Positions 8,225 through 16,283 of a DNA stretch of 64,000 nucleotides are shown here, piece by piece. The DNA is taken from NCBI RefSeq assembly GCF_002001085.1, contig NZ_MUNU01000019.1, positions 372,001 through 436,000 of the forward strand. Reading direction: 5' to 3'. Every line of letters starts with the position of its first letter. The stretch's first letter is position 1. The translations under genes were made by a program, and so were the position numbers. The notes beneath the pieces are model-generated. The model saw nothing but the letters and a program-made list of their open reading frames with translations, did not search any database and was not told the origin of the DNA. Origin of the DNA: Rhodanobacter sp. B05. Its GTDB lineage: Bacteria; Pseudomonadota; Gammaproteobacteria; Xanthomonadales; Rhodanobacteraceae.

Positions 8225-8474
8225 CCGGCATCGGCAGCGAGAACTGCCGGCAGGTGGTTAAGATGATATGGAAAATCCAGTGCAGGGTGATGCCGGTCAG
8301 TATCTCGGCTGTCACGAACACACAGAAATAGACGCAGAATCGCTTGGCCGGTTTCTCGAACCAGAACCGGTTCTTCTCGCGAAGCGCACGGTCTGAGGCG
8401 GTCCGCCTGTCGGCAGCCATGTCGCTCCCAAGCGATGCTCCCATGTCGTTGCTGCCATTGCCGATCGTGACCAT
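7806..8474 (-). CDS. Possible small membrane protein, reading into the next gene (perhaps frameshifted)
   Basis: ATG at 8474 has a good upstream GGAGACAG. The first 80 or so residues look genuine: a charged stretch (ALREKNRFWFEKPAKRF) and a membrane segment FCVYFCVFVTAEILTGITLHW. After about 8240 the frame runs 419 bp through the next gene in another frame and becomes Arg/Gly-rich shadow sequence. The real protein probably ended near 8230 before a stop was lost or a frameshift occurred. Function unknown. The downstream membrane protein may be its partner, as they share strand and abut. Confidence 0.35.
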   Translation of the reverse strand: MVTIGNGSNDMGASLGSDMAADRRTASDRALREKNRFWFEKPAKRFCVYFCVFVTAEILTGITLHWIFHIILTTCRQFSLPMPGGFHRNVHRGRTRSQLVDRASAALATAREDSGNTHRGRVRGAGVAACLRRQRLAPTRPGSQAGRAGASGHRRGTAQQPGPTRSDPRIGGCSHFEPGCRGCQARGGPAAGAELGHRRYSVLAVAALVGGMANGPGYRHGG

Positions 8475-8650
8475 CTGCTGTCTCCGCGTGAATGTTGCGC
8501 CCGTCGTATGACGATCTCTCCGCATCAACCCTGCACCACGATACCCGACTCGACCAGCAGCGTGCACGGATCGGCCGCACGCATCCCGCATGGACGAGGG
8601 CGCTCACGGTCACCGCGCGTGCCGGATGGACGGACTGCGCGTGAGGTGTG

Positions 8651-9346
8651 CTACGGCAACGCCGGAACGGCCAGGCTGCGCTCGGGATCGCCGCTGGCGC
8701 CGGTGCGCAGGTTCGGCGGGATATGCCCGACATCGCCGACGGAAATGACCTTGAACTTTCCATCGGCTTCGACACGGATCCGGGTGATGCTGGCATTGCC
8801 CACCGACATCTCCAGCCACGCCTGGGGATCGACACCGAGCGCGCGCACCACCATGTTGCGGATCACGTTGCCGTGGCACACCATCAGCTCGGTGCGTTCG
8901 TGGCCCGTGGCGGGTTTGAAATAGCGGGCAAACAGCCGATCGAGCTGCGCCTTGCACGCTGCCAGCTCCGCCGGCTTTTCCTGCGCCGTGATTTTCGTCC
9001 GCCAGGTCGGCGGCGTGCATTCGGCCAGATCGTCGACCACCTCGAAATGCCGCCCTGGGAAATCGCCGGCGATGATCGCCGCGGTATCGCGCGCACGCTG
9101 CAGCGGACTCACATACAGCGCATCGAAGCGGGTCGGCAAACCGGCCAGGCGCGCACCCACCAGATGCGCCTGCGCCACCCCGATCGGTGCCAGGTGCGGC
9201 CCCAGCTTCTCATCGGCGTGCGCATCGGGCAGGTAATAACCATGCCGCACCAGCACGATGGTGCGCGCCGCCGGCGCGGCCAGCTCGGCGGCGTGCAGCG
9301 GCGCGATCAGTAGCAGGCAGCAGAACCAGGGAAGGAGTTTGCTCAT
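8651..9346 (-). CDS. Exported histidine phosphatase family protein
   Basis: A 231-residue protein starting MSKLLPWFCCLLLIAPLHAA, a signal peptide. The catalytic RHG is at residues 34-36 (VLVRHGYY), the second Arg lies in SPLQRARDT, and the second catalytic His in VCHGNVIR. This is the branch-1 histidine phosphatase (phosphoglycerate-mutase-like) set of residues. With a signal peptide it probably acts on phosphoesters in the periplasm. Substrate is unknown. The start at 9346 is preferred over an in-frame upstream codon at 9370 because it begins the signal sequence. Confidence 0.87.
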   Translation of the reverse strand: MSKLLPWFCCLLLIAPLHAAELAAPAARTIVLVRHGYYLPDAHADEKLGPHLAPIGVAQAHLVGARLAGLPTRFDALYVSPLQRARDTAAIIAGDFPGRHFEVVDDLAECTPPTWRTKITAQEKPAELAACKAQLDRLFARYFKPATGHERTELMVCHGNVIRNMVVRALGVDPQAWLEMSVGNASITRIRVEADGKFKVISVGDVGHIPPNLRTGASGDPERSLAVPALP

Positions 9347-9464
9347 CACGGCCCTCTTGCAGATAGTCATGTGTGACGCTCATGTCCGGCGCGCGCGGTC
9401 GTATCGATTGCCCGAAATCAACGTCGCGCGCGCATCGACGACGCGGACGAAAGCGGCCGCATGA

Positions 9465-10946
9465 TCAGCGCAGCCCCACCGTGCCGTCAGCGGCCTTGAC
9501 CAGCTTCGCCGGGTCGTAGCCCACGCCATCCTTGAACACCAGCGAGACGTTCTCGATGTCCTTGATGTTCTTCGCCGGATTGCCCTTGACCAGCACCAGG
9601 TCGGCCGCCTTGCCCACGTCGATCGAACCGATCTCCTTGTCGGCGCCCATGAAGCGCGCGCCGTTCAAGGTGGCAATCCGGATCGCCTGCACCGGCGTGA
9701 AGCCGGCTTCCACCAGCAGCTCCACTTCGCGCTGGTCGCCGTAGCCCGCGATCACGCCGCCATAGCCGGTCGGGTCGAGACCCGCCAGCAGCGTGCCGCC
9801 GGCCTTGACGAAGGCGCGCTCGAAAGCCATCTCCAGCTGGAACGCCTGCGGCCACGGCGAGTTCTTCGTCGCCGCGACGCGCTCGCGTGTCTTCAGATAT
9901 TCGGCACGCGTCTGCGGCAGCATGGCGTCGAGCACGCGCGCATCCTGGGGCGCGCGACCGGGCACGAAGGTCTCGAACACCGGCAGCGTGGATGTCACCG
10001 CCACGTGCTTCGCCACCAGATGCCTGATCAATCCCCGGATCTCGGGGTCATCGACGCTCAGCGTCGCCATGTGCGCGACGGCGGCCTTGGTGTCCGGGCA
10101 GACATCCGGCTGCTTGCCGGCCGTGAACTCGGTGTCCACGAACAGCCCGTGCTCCAGGTCGTCGATGCCCAGATCGGCCGCCTCGGTGAAACCGATCGAA
10201 CACAGGTGGCCGGTGACCTTGATGCCCTTGGCATGCGCCGCCGCGATCGCCGCCGACAGTTCGGCGCGCGTGATGTGCATGTACGCCTTGAACGAGGTGG
10301 CACCCTCGTCCATCCAGTAGTTCACCGTATTGCGCGCATCGTCGGCATCGACCAGCTCGTGCATCTGCGGCGTGAAGCTGCCCTTGCCTTCCAAGTACGG
10401 CCCGGTGGTGTGCATCTTCGGCCCGGGAATGCGGCCGGCATCGATCGCCTTCTTCAGCTCCAGGTCTGTATACGGCTCGGTGCTGCCGGTGGTGCGGATG
10501 GTGGTGACCCCGCCGGCGAGGTACAGCTTGGGAAAGCTCGACGCCTGCTCCGGATAGATCGCCTCCTTCGCCGCCGGATTGACCTTCGGCGCGGGATAGA
10601 ACATGTGGTCGTGCATGCCGACCAGGCCGGGGATCAGCGTCTGCCCGCTGCCATCGACCACGGTCACGCCGGCAGGCAGCTTCACGTGGCGTCCGACGGC
10701 CGCGATGCGCCCGTCACGCAGCAGCACGGTCTGGTTCTCGTTGGCCCGCGTGCCATGGCCGTCGATCACCCGCACATGGGTGATTGCCAGCAGCGGCTCC
10801 GCATGCACCACGTAGGCCTGTACCTGCGGCGACAACACCGGCATTGCGGCGCGGGCTGGTGTCGATAGCGTTGCGGCCACGCCGACGCAAGCGATGGCGA
10901 CAACCCACGCTGCACGAACACCACGTCCACTCGATGGGTAATGCAT
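9465..10946 (-). CDS. Exported metal-dependent amidohydrolase
   Basis: A 493-residue amidohydrolase with a signal peptide (AAWVVAIACVGVAATLSTPARA, cleavage near residue 33). Motifs in order: VIDGHG, IPGLVGMHDHMFYP with the metal-binding HxH, TSFKAYMH with a possible bridging Lys, TGHLCSIG and DDLEHGLF with two more His, and LLAGLDPTG with the catalytic Asp. The C-terminus has the typical GSIDVGKAADLVLVKGNP. Periplasmic members of this branch hydrolyse dipeptides or cyclic amides; no substrate is claimed. ATG at 10946 has GGGGGAAC upstream. Divergent from the marR gene, with an operator-like repeat between. Confidence 0.9.
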   Translation of the reverse strand: MHYPSSGRGVRAAWVVAIACVGVAATLSTPARAAMPVLSPQVQAYVVHAEPLLAITHVRVIDGHGTRANENQTVLLRDGRIAAVGRHVKLPAGVTVVDGSGQTLIPGLVGMHDHMFYPAPKVNPAAKEAIYPEQASSFPKLYLAGGVTTIRTTGSTEPYTDLELKKAIDAGRIPGPKMHTTGPYLEGKGSFTPQMHELVDADDARNTVNYWMDEGATSFKAYMHITRAELSAAIAAAHAKGIKVTGHLCSIGFTEAADLGIDDLEHGLFVDTEFTAGKQPDVCPDTKAAVAHMATLSVDDPEIRGLIRHLVAKHVAVTSTLPVFETFVPGRAPQDARVLDAMLPQTRAEYLKTRERVAATKNSPWPQAFQLEMAFERAFVKAGGTLLAGLDPTGYGGVIAGYGDQREVELLVEAGFTPVQAIRIATLNGARFMGADKEIGSIDVGKAADLVLVKGNPAKNIKDIENVSLVFKDGVGYDPAKLVKAADGTVGLR

Positions 10947-11074
10947 GACAGGTTCCCCCAGACAGAATTGCCGTGAACCCCGTTCACGGCTGGTCGGCAG
11001 TTTCACACGATCGACCGGAGGGATGGGCAGTTTCGAGAGCACGACTTGATCCCGCATGGCTCGCCAAATCCATT

Positions 11075-11093
11075 TAGTCATGTATATTGACTA
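11075..11093. promoter_or_regulatory. MarR-type operator TAGTCA-N7-TGACTA
   Basis: A perfect inverted repeat with an AT-rich centre lies in the 173-bp gap between the divergent amidohydrolase and marR genes, 26 bp before the preferred marR start at 11120. Size and symmetry suit a MarR dimer. Control of both genes by the adjacent regulator is inference. Confidence 0.55.
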
Positions 11094-11119
11094 TCAATCA
11101 AACGGACTTATTACCCGAC

Positions 11120-11590
11120 ATGACCCGCGAAACACCCTGGTACGAACAAGTCACCACACCCGCCCTGCTCCGCCACGCGCGAACCACCTACGGCACGGCC
11201 ATGCGCCGTGCCCTGGCCGCGGCCGGTTATGACGACATCCCGAAGAACGGCCTGTATCTCATCGGCGGCATGGCGTATCAAGCGCAGGACATGCCGCTGG
11301 GAAATCTGGTCAAGGACCTGCGCATCACCAAACAGGCCGCCGGTCAGTTGGTCGACACCCTGGTCACGCGCGGCTACCTGCAGCGCGCCGTGGATGAACA
11401 GGATCGCCGCAAGCTGACCGTGACACTGACTGCGCGCGGGCGCGCCGCCGCGGTCGTGCAGACCGAAGCGCGGAAAAAGATCGACGCCGAACTGCTCGCA
11501 CGCGCCCGCCCGAATGAAGTGAACATCACGCGCAGGACGCTCGCCGCCCTGGTCGAGATCGGTCGCCAACGCGAAGCAGACGACGCCTGA
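11120..11590 (+). CDS. MarR family transcriptional regulator
   Basis: A 156-residue winged-helix regulator. The DNA-reading helices are at LGNLVKDLRITKQAAGQLVDT and the wing at RGYLQRAVDEQDRRKLTVTLT, with the usual D-x-R-D/R-K wing residues. MarR proteins bind as dimers to short inverted repeats and release on binding phenolic or oxidant ligands. I start at ATG 11120; a TTG at 11087 in frame would lie inside the operator-like repeat. It probably represses itself and the divergent exported amidohydrolase. Confidence 0.88.
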   Translation: MTRETPWYEQVTTPALLRHARTTYGTAMRRALAAAGYDDIPKNGLYLIGGMAYQAQDMPLGNLVKDLRITKQAAGQLVDTLVTRGYLQRAVDEQDRRKLTVTLTARGRAAAVVQTEARKKIDAELLARARPNEVNITRRTLAALVEIGRQREADDA

Positions 11591-11662
11591 TCTGCAACTT
11601 GGCCGACCGCTCCAAACGCGACGCAGCCCTGAGCCCGCCTCCCCACGGCGGACTCTCCCGCA

Positions 11663-12535
11663 TCAGGAAAACGGCGTCATGCCATCCAGCTCGGCGATCA
11701 CGTCGGCGCTCAAGACAAGCTCCACGGCTGCCAGGTTCTCGCGCAGATGTGTGGTCGACGAGGTGCCGGGAATCAGCAGGATGTTGGGTGCACGGGCGAG
11801 CAGCCAGGCCAGCGCCACCTGCATCGGCGTGGCGTCGAGACGCGCAGCCGCATCGGACAGCGTCTGCGATTGCAACGGGGTGAAACCGCCGAGCGGAAAG
11901 AACGGCACGTAGGCGATGCCTTGCGCGCCGAGCGCTTCGACCAGGGCATCGTCTTCGCGATGGGCCAGGTTGAACTGGTTCTGCACGCAGACCACGGGCG
12001 CGATGCGCCGGGCCTCGGCCACCTGCGTGGCGGTGGCATTGCTCAGGCCAAGATGGCGGATCAGCCCTTGCTGCTGCAGCGTGGCCAGTGCGCTGAACTG
12101 CGGCTCGATCGATCCTTCGGACGGCGCGTGCACGTCGCCCATGATGCGCAGGTTGACCACCTCCAGCACGTCAAGCCCGAGATTGCGCAGGTTGTCGTGC
12201 ACGGCCTGCTCCAGTTGGGCCGGGCTTTGCGCCGGCTTCCACGAGGCATCCTCGCCGCGCAGCGCGCCGACCTTGGTGACGATCACCAGATCATCCGCGT
12301 ACGGGTGCAGCGCCTCGCGAATGATCCGGTTGGTGACGTGCGGGCCGTAGAAGTCGCTGGTGTCGATGTGATTGACGCCGGCTTCCCGCGCCGCGCGCAA
12401 CACCGCTAGTGCGGCAGCGTGATCCTTCGGCGGGCCGAACACGCCAGTGCCTGCGAGTTGCATGGCGCCGTAGCCCATGCGGTTGACGGTGCGGTCGCCG
12501 AGCGTGAACGTACCGGCTTGCCTGAAGTGGCTCAT
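11663..12535 (-). CDS. pdxI: Pyridoxal reductase-like aldo/keto reductase (PdxI/YdbC)
   Basis: A 290-residue aldo-keto reductase closely similar, from memory, to E. coli PdxI (formerly YdbC), which reduces pyridoxal to pyridoxine with NADPH. Shared stretches include NRMGYGAMQLAGTGVFGPPK, NHIDTSDFYGPHVTN with catalytic Asp and Tyr, VTKVG with catalytic Lys, and YVPFFPLGGFTPLQ. The usual fourth catalytic residue, His, is replaced in this subfamily by the VVNLR motif, present here. The start at 12535 is set by GGAGAACGAT upstream. Divergent from a LysR gene that is likely its regulator. Confidence 0.9.
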   Translation of the reverse strand: MSHFRQAGTFTLGDRTVNRMGYGAMQLAGTGVFGPPKDHAAALAVLRAAREAGVNHIDTSDFYGPHVTNRIIREALHPYADDLVIVTKVGALRGEDASWKPAQSPAQLEQAVHDNLRNLGLDVLEVVNLRIMGDVHAPSEGSIEPQFSALATLQQQGLIRHLGLSNATATQVAEARRIAPVVCVQNQFNLAHREDDALVEALGAQGIAYVPFFPLGGFTPLQSQTLSDAAARLDATPMQVALAWLLARAPNILLIPGTSSTTHLRENLAAVELVLSADVIAELDGMTPFS

Positions 12536-12610
12536 ATCGTTCTCCATCGGGCTGTCGAAGGGGGATGAACCGACTATAGGCGCGCCCTGCCCGCGCGATA
12601 ATCCGTCACA

Positions 12611-12631
12611 CTCCGCACGGTCTGTACGGAG
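12611..12631. promoter_or_regulatory. Inverted repeat CTCCG-N11-CGGAG before the LysR gene
   Basis: The repeat lies 9 bp before the LysR start codon and 75 bp upstream of pdxI, in the divergent promoter region. LysR sites are partial dyads with an interrupted centre, and this one has the N11 spacing. It is the only clear dyad in the gap. Confidence 0.4.
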
Positions 12632-12640
12632 ACCCGAACA

Positions 12641-13537
12641 GTGACAGCCGACATGCAGGACCTTCTCGCCTTTCTGGCCGTGGTGCAGGCAGGCGGCTTT
12701 CGCGAGGCGGCGCGCAGCGGCAACGGCTCGGCCTCGCAATTGAGCGATGCGGTGAAACGCCTCGAAACACGCCTCGGCGTGCGCCTGCTCCATCGCACCA
12801 CGCGCAGCGTGTCGGCCACCGAAGCGGGGCAGCGTCTGGCCGAACGACTGGCGCCAGCGCTGGCCGAAGTGCAGGCCGCGCTCGACGTGGTCAATCATTT
12901 CCGCGACAGCCCTGCCGGCACACTGCGGCTCAACGTGCCGGCCAATGTCGCGCGCACCGTGCTGCCGTCCATCATCACGCCGTTCCTGAAACGCTACCCC
13001 GAGATCCGGCTGGAAGTGATCGTCGAAGACAGCCTCGTCGATCTGCTGGCTGCCGGTTGCGACGCCGGCATCCGTTACGACGAGCGCCTCGCGCAAGACA
13101 TGATCGCCGTACCGATCGGCCCGCGCACCCAACGACTGGTAACCGCCGCCGCGCCCGCCTACCTGCAAGCACACGGCCGCCCCGAACACCCACGCGACCT
13201 GCTGCAACATGCCTGCATGCGCGGCCAGTTCTCCGGTGGCGCCATCGCCATCTGGGAATTCGAGCACGACGGCGAAGTCGTGCGCATCGATCCACCCGGC
13301 CCCTTGCAGGTGCGCACGGGCGCTGCCTTCGACCTTGCCGTACGGGCCGCCATCGACGGGCTCGGCATCATTCACCTGTTCGAGGATTGGCTACGCCCGC
13401 ATTTCGAAAGCGGTGCCTTGGTGCCCGTCCTCGAACCATGGTGGCAAAGCTTCAGCGGGCCGTTCCTGTACTACTCGGGACGTCGGCATCTGCCGTCGCC
13501 GTTGCGGGCGTTCGTGGATTTTATTCGCGGGGACTGA
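12641..13537 (+). CDS. LysR family transcriptional regulator
   Basis: A 298-residue LysR regulator starting with GTG at 12641 (an ATG at 12653 is an alternative). The N-terminal helix-turn-helix covers residues 5-65: FLAVVQAGGFREAARSGNGS and RLETRLGVRLLHRTTRSVSAT. The effector-binding domain follows from about residue 90 with GTLRLNVPANVA. It belongs to the large branch with RTTRSVS and a WEF/PG segment. Gene order suggests it controls pdxI on the opposite strand; its ligand is unknown. Confidence 0.9.
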   Translation: MTADMQDLLAFLAVVQAGGFREAARSGNGSASQLSDAVKRLETRLGVRLLHRTTRSVSATEAGQRLAERLAPALAEVQAALDVVNHFRDSPAGTLRLNVPANVARTVLPSIITPFLKRYPEIRLEVIVEDSLVDLLAAGCDAGIRYDERLAQDMIAVPIGPRTQRLVTAAAPAYLQAHGRPEHPRDLLQHACMRGQFSGGAIAIWEFEHDGEVVRIDPPGPLQVRTGAAFDLAVRAAIDGLGIIHLFEDWLRPHFESGALVPVLEPWWQSFSGPFLYYSGRRHLPSPLRAFVDFIRGD

Positions 13538-13693
13538 TCTGCGCTGAAGGTGCAGTCGTTCGTTTGGAGTACCCGTTCCCGAGGGAATTTCAGCAACTCC
13601 ATTGTCGAGGATCATCGGCATAGAGCACGTACGGGCCGGACTGATCCCTACCCACCTGCTCCTTTTCGGCTAATCTGATCCAAGGGGTGCGGC

Positions 13694-14647
13694 ATGGCTT
13701 ACTGGTGGGTCAACCACAAACAGACGCGCAACCACGAAGTTCGTGGCGGCTACCTGTGGTCGCCCTATCAAAATACGAACGGCGCCTTCAACCAGACCTA
13801 CGAGAATATGAAGCTCGTTCGTCCCGGCGATATCGTGTTTTCGTATGCCAACGGTCGCATAGGTGCGGTGGGCCGCGTTACCGAAGCCGCGTCGCCCAGC
13901 CCCAAACCGATTGAATTCGGCAACGTGGGTGACTACTGGTCTCACGAAGGTTGGCTGGTCGAGGCAGATTTCAAAGAGGCACACCACCCGCTGCAGCCCA
14001 AGGATCACATCGAGTCCATCGGACCAATGCTCCCCGAGCGCAACTCGCCTTTGCAGAAAAACGGCAATGGCAATCAGGGCTGCTACCTCGCGGGAATTTC
14101 GGATGCTCTCGGGCACCTATTGATGGCGCTACTGGATATGCACCAAGCACGTGAGCTCGATCAGTTGCCGCGCTATGTGATCGACCATGAGCCCAACGCC
14201 CATGTACTGGACGACATTCATCGCATCGAGAACGATGCCTCTATCCCGGAAACCCAGCGCCTACAGCTCACCAGAGCTCGCGTCGGCCAGGGCTTCTTCC
14301 GCAAACAGGTAATCCTGCTGGACGGAGCCTGTCGCGTCACCGGCGTCACCGATACCCGCCTGTTGATCGCCAGCCACATCAAACCCTGGCGCGAAGCCTC
14401 CAATGCCGAACGCCTCAGCGGCCACAACGGACTGCTGTTGTCGCCTCATGTCGACGCGCTGTTCGACGAGCAGTTCATCACCTTTGAAGATGATGGGAGA
14501 ATGCGAACCCATTCGTCGTTGCCGCAGGAAGTACTGGAACGGTGGTCGATTAACCCAAAGAAGCGGGTTGAACGATTTCGGCCCGAGCAGACTTCGTTCC
14601 TCGCACATCACCGGGAGCTCTTCGCCCGAAAAGCTACACGCGATTAG
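13694..14647 (+). CDS. EVE-like domain fused to HNH endonuclease (putative modified-DNA restriction nuclease)
   Basis: A 317-residue protein. Residues 1-145 form an EVE/PUA-like module: MAYWWVNHKQTRNHEV, GGYLWSPYQN, LVRPGDIVFSYANGRIGAVG, SHEGWLVEADF. Residues about 190-280 form an HNH_2-type nuclease with CRVTGVTDTRLLIASHIKPW and NGLLLSPHVDALFDEQFITF; the SH of ASHIKPW and the N/H of NGLLLSPHVD supply the HNH residues. EVE and related PUA folds bind modified bases, and EVE-HNH fusions are known as modification-dependent restriction enzymes; specificity here is inference. The cassette is less GC-rich than its neighbours, a sign of transfer. ATG at 13694 follows AAGGGG. Confidence 0.85.
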   Translation: MAYWWVNHKQTRNHEVRGGYLWSPYQNTNGAFNQTYENMKLVRPGDIVFSYANGRIGAVGRVTEAASPSPKPIEFGNVGDYWSHEGWLVEADFKEAHHPLQPKDHIESIGPMLPERNSPLQKNGNGNQGCYLAGISDALGHLLMALLDMHQARELDQLPRYVIDHEPNAHVLDDIHRIENDASIPETQRLQLTRARVGQGFFRKQVILLDGACRVTGVTDTRLLIASHIKPWREASNAERLSGHNGLLLSPHVDALFDEQFITFEDDGRMRTHSSLPQEVLERWSINPKKRVERFRPEQTSFLAHHRELFARKATRD

Positions 14648-14779
14648 TCGCTGGAAAAGTGCACCCTCGTCGCGCCTACTGAGACGGACCGCTGCCAACA
14701 TCCACGACAGCATTGATGTCCGGTCGCGTAGCCATAACGGTACGCATGCGGGATCGCCTATGGAACGGGATCACCGTGG

Positions 14780-14793
14780 ATCATGATCATGAT
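14780..14793. repeat. Perfect 14-bp palindrome between the two nuclease genes
   Basis: ATCATGATCATGAT reads the same on both strands and contains two TGATCA-like half units. It lies 34 bp before the ATG of the second HNH gene and could be an operator for that gene. No cognate C-protein or other regulator gene is present in the cassette. Confidence 0.35.
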
Positions 14794-14813
14794 TTAGATG
14801 GGGACGCTTGACG

Positions 14814-15638
14814 ATGGAAATGACCAACATCCCGCCCGCTGCATTTGTCAGCAAAGGCAATTGGACCGCCGAACAGCTCAAGCTAGCGTTCTATTTCTAC
14901 TGCCAAACGCCTTTCGGCAAGCTACACAGCAAGAACCCGCAAATTATCGAACTGGCCAAGCTCATCCGTCGCACACCCAGTGCTCTGGCCATGAAGTTGG
15001 TCAACTTTGCCAGCCTCGATCCTTCGATCACCGGAACCGGTCGTAAAGGTTTGAGCGGTGCGTCGGCGCTAGACCGCGAAACTTGGAACGAATTCCATGC
15101 GGACTGGGAGCGCCTTACGGTCGAATGTGAGCAGCTACGCCAGCACCTATTGCATGAGCATGGCTTATCGGCACCTGTGCCATCAGCACGCGATGACGAT
15201 TTTTCACTCACTGACTTCACCGGCGAAACACGCCAAGCGATCGTCCAGCAACGCGTCAAACAAAACTTCTTTCGTCGCGCCGTCCTCAGCAGCTATCGCG
15301 ATCTCTGCTGCATCTCCAGCGTATCTGACAAGCGCCTACTCGTTGCCAGCCATATCGTGCCGTGGAGCGCCGACAAAGCTAACCGTCTAAATCCAAGCAA
15401 CGGTCTTTGCCTGTCCGCGATACACGACAAAGCTTTTGATAGCCACCTTTTCACGCTCAGTGACGACTGGCGCATTGTGCTATCGGAGCGCATAAAAGCC
15501 AGCAAAGATACCTTCCTGCGTGAGGTGTTCTGGCCATGCGACGGCAAACAAATCGAAATGCCCGAGCGCTTCGCTCCCGATCCGGCATTCATAGCAAAGC
15601 ATCGACGCACCATGCTTGACTCATACCCTATCGACTGA
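14814..15638 (+). CDS. HNH endonuclease with N-terminal helical domain of unknown role
   Basis: A 274-residue protein. Residues about 15-105 form a conserved helical module (LKLAFYFYCQTPFGKLHS, IIELAKLIRRTPSALAMKLV, NFASLDPSI) that may read DNA, as it resembles a small helix-turn-helix bundle. Residues about 165-235 form an HNH_2 nuclease: CCISSVSDKRLLVASHIVPW and NGLCLSAIHDKAFDSHLFTL. The HNH core matches that of the upstream EVE-HNH protein, so the two are probably paralogous nuclease cores with different specificity modules. ATG 14814 has GGGGA 9 bp upstream; TTG 14808 and ATG 14820 are alternatives. Confidence 0.8.
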   Translation: MEMTNIPPAAFVSKGNWTAEQLKLAFYFYCQTPFGKLHSKNPQIIELAKLIRRTPSALAMKLVNFASLDPSITGTGRKGLSGASALDRETWNEFHADWERLTVECEQLRQHLLHEHGLSAPVPSARDDDFSLTDFTGETRQAIVQQRVKQNFFRRAVLSSYRDLCCISSVSDKRLLVASHIVPWSADKANRLNPSNGLCLSAIHDKAFDSHLFTLSDDWRIVLSERIKASKDTFLREVFWPCDGKQIEMPERFAPDPAFIAKHRRTMLDSYPID

Positions 15639-15647
15639 GGTCAGCCA

Positions 15648-16283
15648 GTGAGCGACAAATACATTTCCGAAGACGAATTCTGGGATGACTGGGGCGTTAT
15701 CCAGACGTCGGATGGCGGCATGTTCGACTTCGAAGACGTTAAAGATCAACCGCTCGAGCATGTCTGGACGATTGTAGATACCGGTGCTTACGAAGATGAA
15801 AACTGGTACGCCATGCCGGGGTTTCACATCGTAAACAAGCTTGGCTACATCATGACCCGACGTGAGTGGAATTCGGACACTCCTGACGCCATCTATTTTC
15901 GGCATGAGGACGAGGACGATGGCGAGCGCCAAGTCTTCATTTATCAGTACCGTGACGCCTCGAACTACAAGGCGGGCGGCATGTTGCTTCTTTACGGCGC
16001 AAGCCGAGACGTTGAAGAAGATCTAATCCGCGAGTGTTGTGATGCGGATGGATGCTTCGTTGCCGAGCAAGTCGGAGTGCCCGCACTGTGCGATCAACTC
16101 TTTACTTTTGGTGGTGGTCCTACCAATGACGATCACGCCTTCCATGAATTTCAGTGCCTTCGCCCAGCCACGACAGAAGAAATTGCTTCGCTCCCATTGT
16201 GGGGTGGTTTGCGAGATCTGACACGCCGATTCCTCCGCACGGAGGGCCAATGGGATTGCTCGTTGTCTCCCAACTGCTTCTGA
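15648..16283 (+). CDS. Acidic protein of unknown function in the nuclease cassette
   Basis: A 211-residue acidic, Trp/Asp-rich protein starting with GTG at 15648, 9 bp after the HNH stop, so likely co-transcribed. Opening SDKYISEDEFWDDWGV and the segment HVWTIVDTG with FHIVNKLGYIMTRREW resemble an uncharacterised family I cannot name, in which 'E-HVWT... GxHxVNRxGY-x-T' recurs. The C-terminal half has GGGPTNDDHAFHEFQ and two CC/C clusters (ECCDADGC). No enzyme motif, membrane segment or signal is seen. Strong negative charge would suit a DNA-mimic or immunity/inhibitor role, which is speculation. Confidence 0.7.
   Translation: MSDKYISEDEFWDDWGVIQTSDGGMFDFEDVKDQPLEHVWTIVDTGAYEDENWYAMPGFHIVNKLGYIMTRREWNSDTPDAIYFRHEDEDDGERQVFIYQYRDASNYKAGGMLLLYGASRDVEEDLIRECCDADGCFVAEQVGVPALCDQLFTFGGGPTNDDHAFHEFQCLRPATTEEIASLPLWGGLRDLTRRFLRTEGQWDCSLSPNCF

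Noticed and set aside
13538-13693. Gene or regulator upstream of the EVE-HNH gene
   Set aside because: No frame, dyad or terminator of quality was found in this 156-bp gap.
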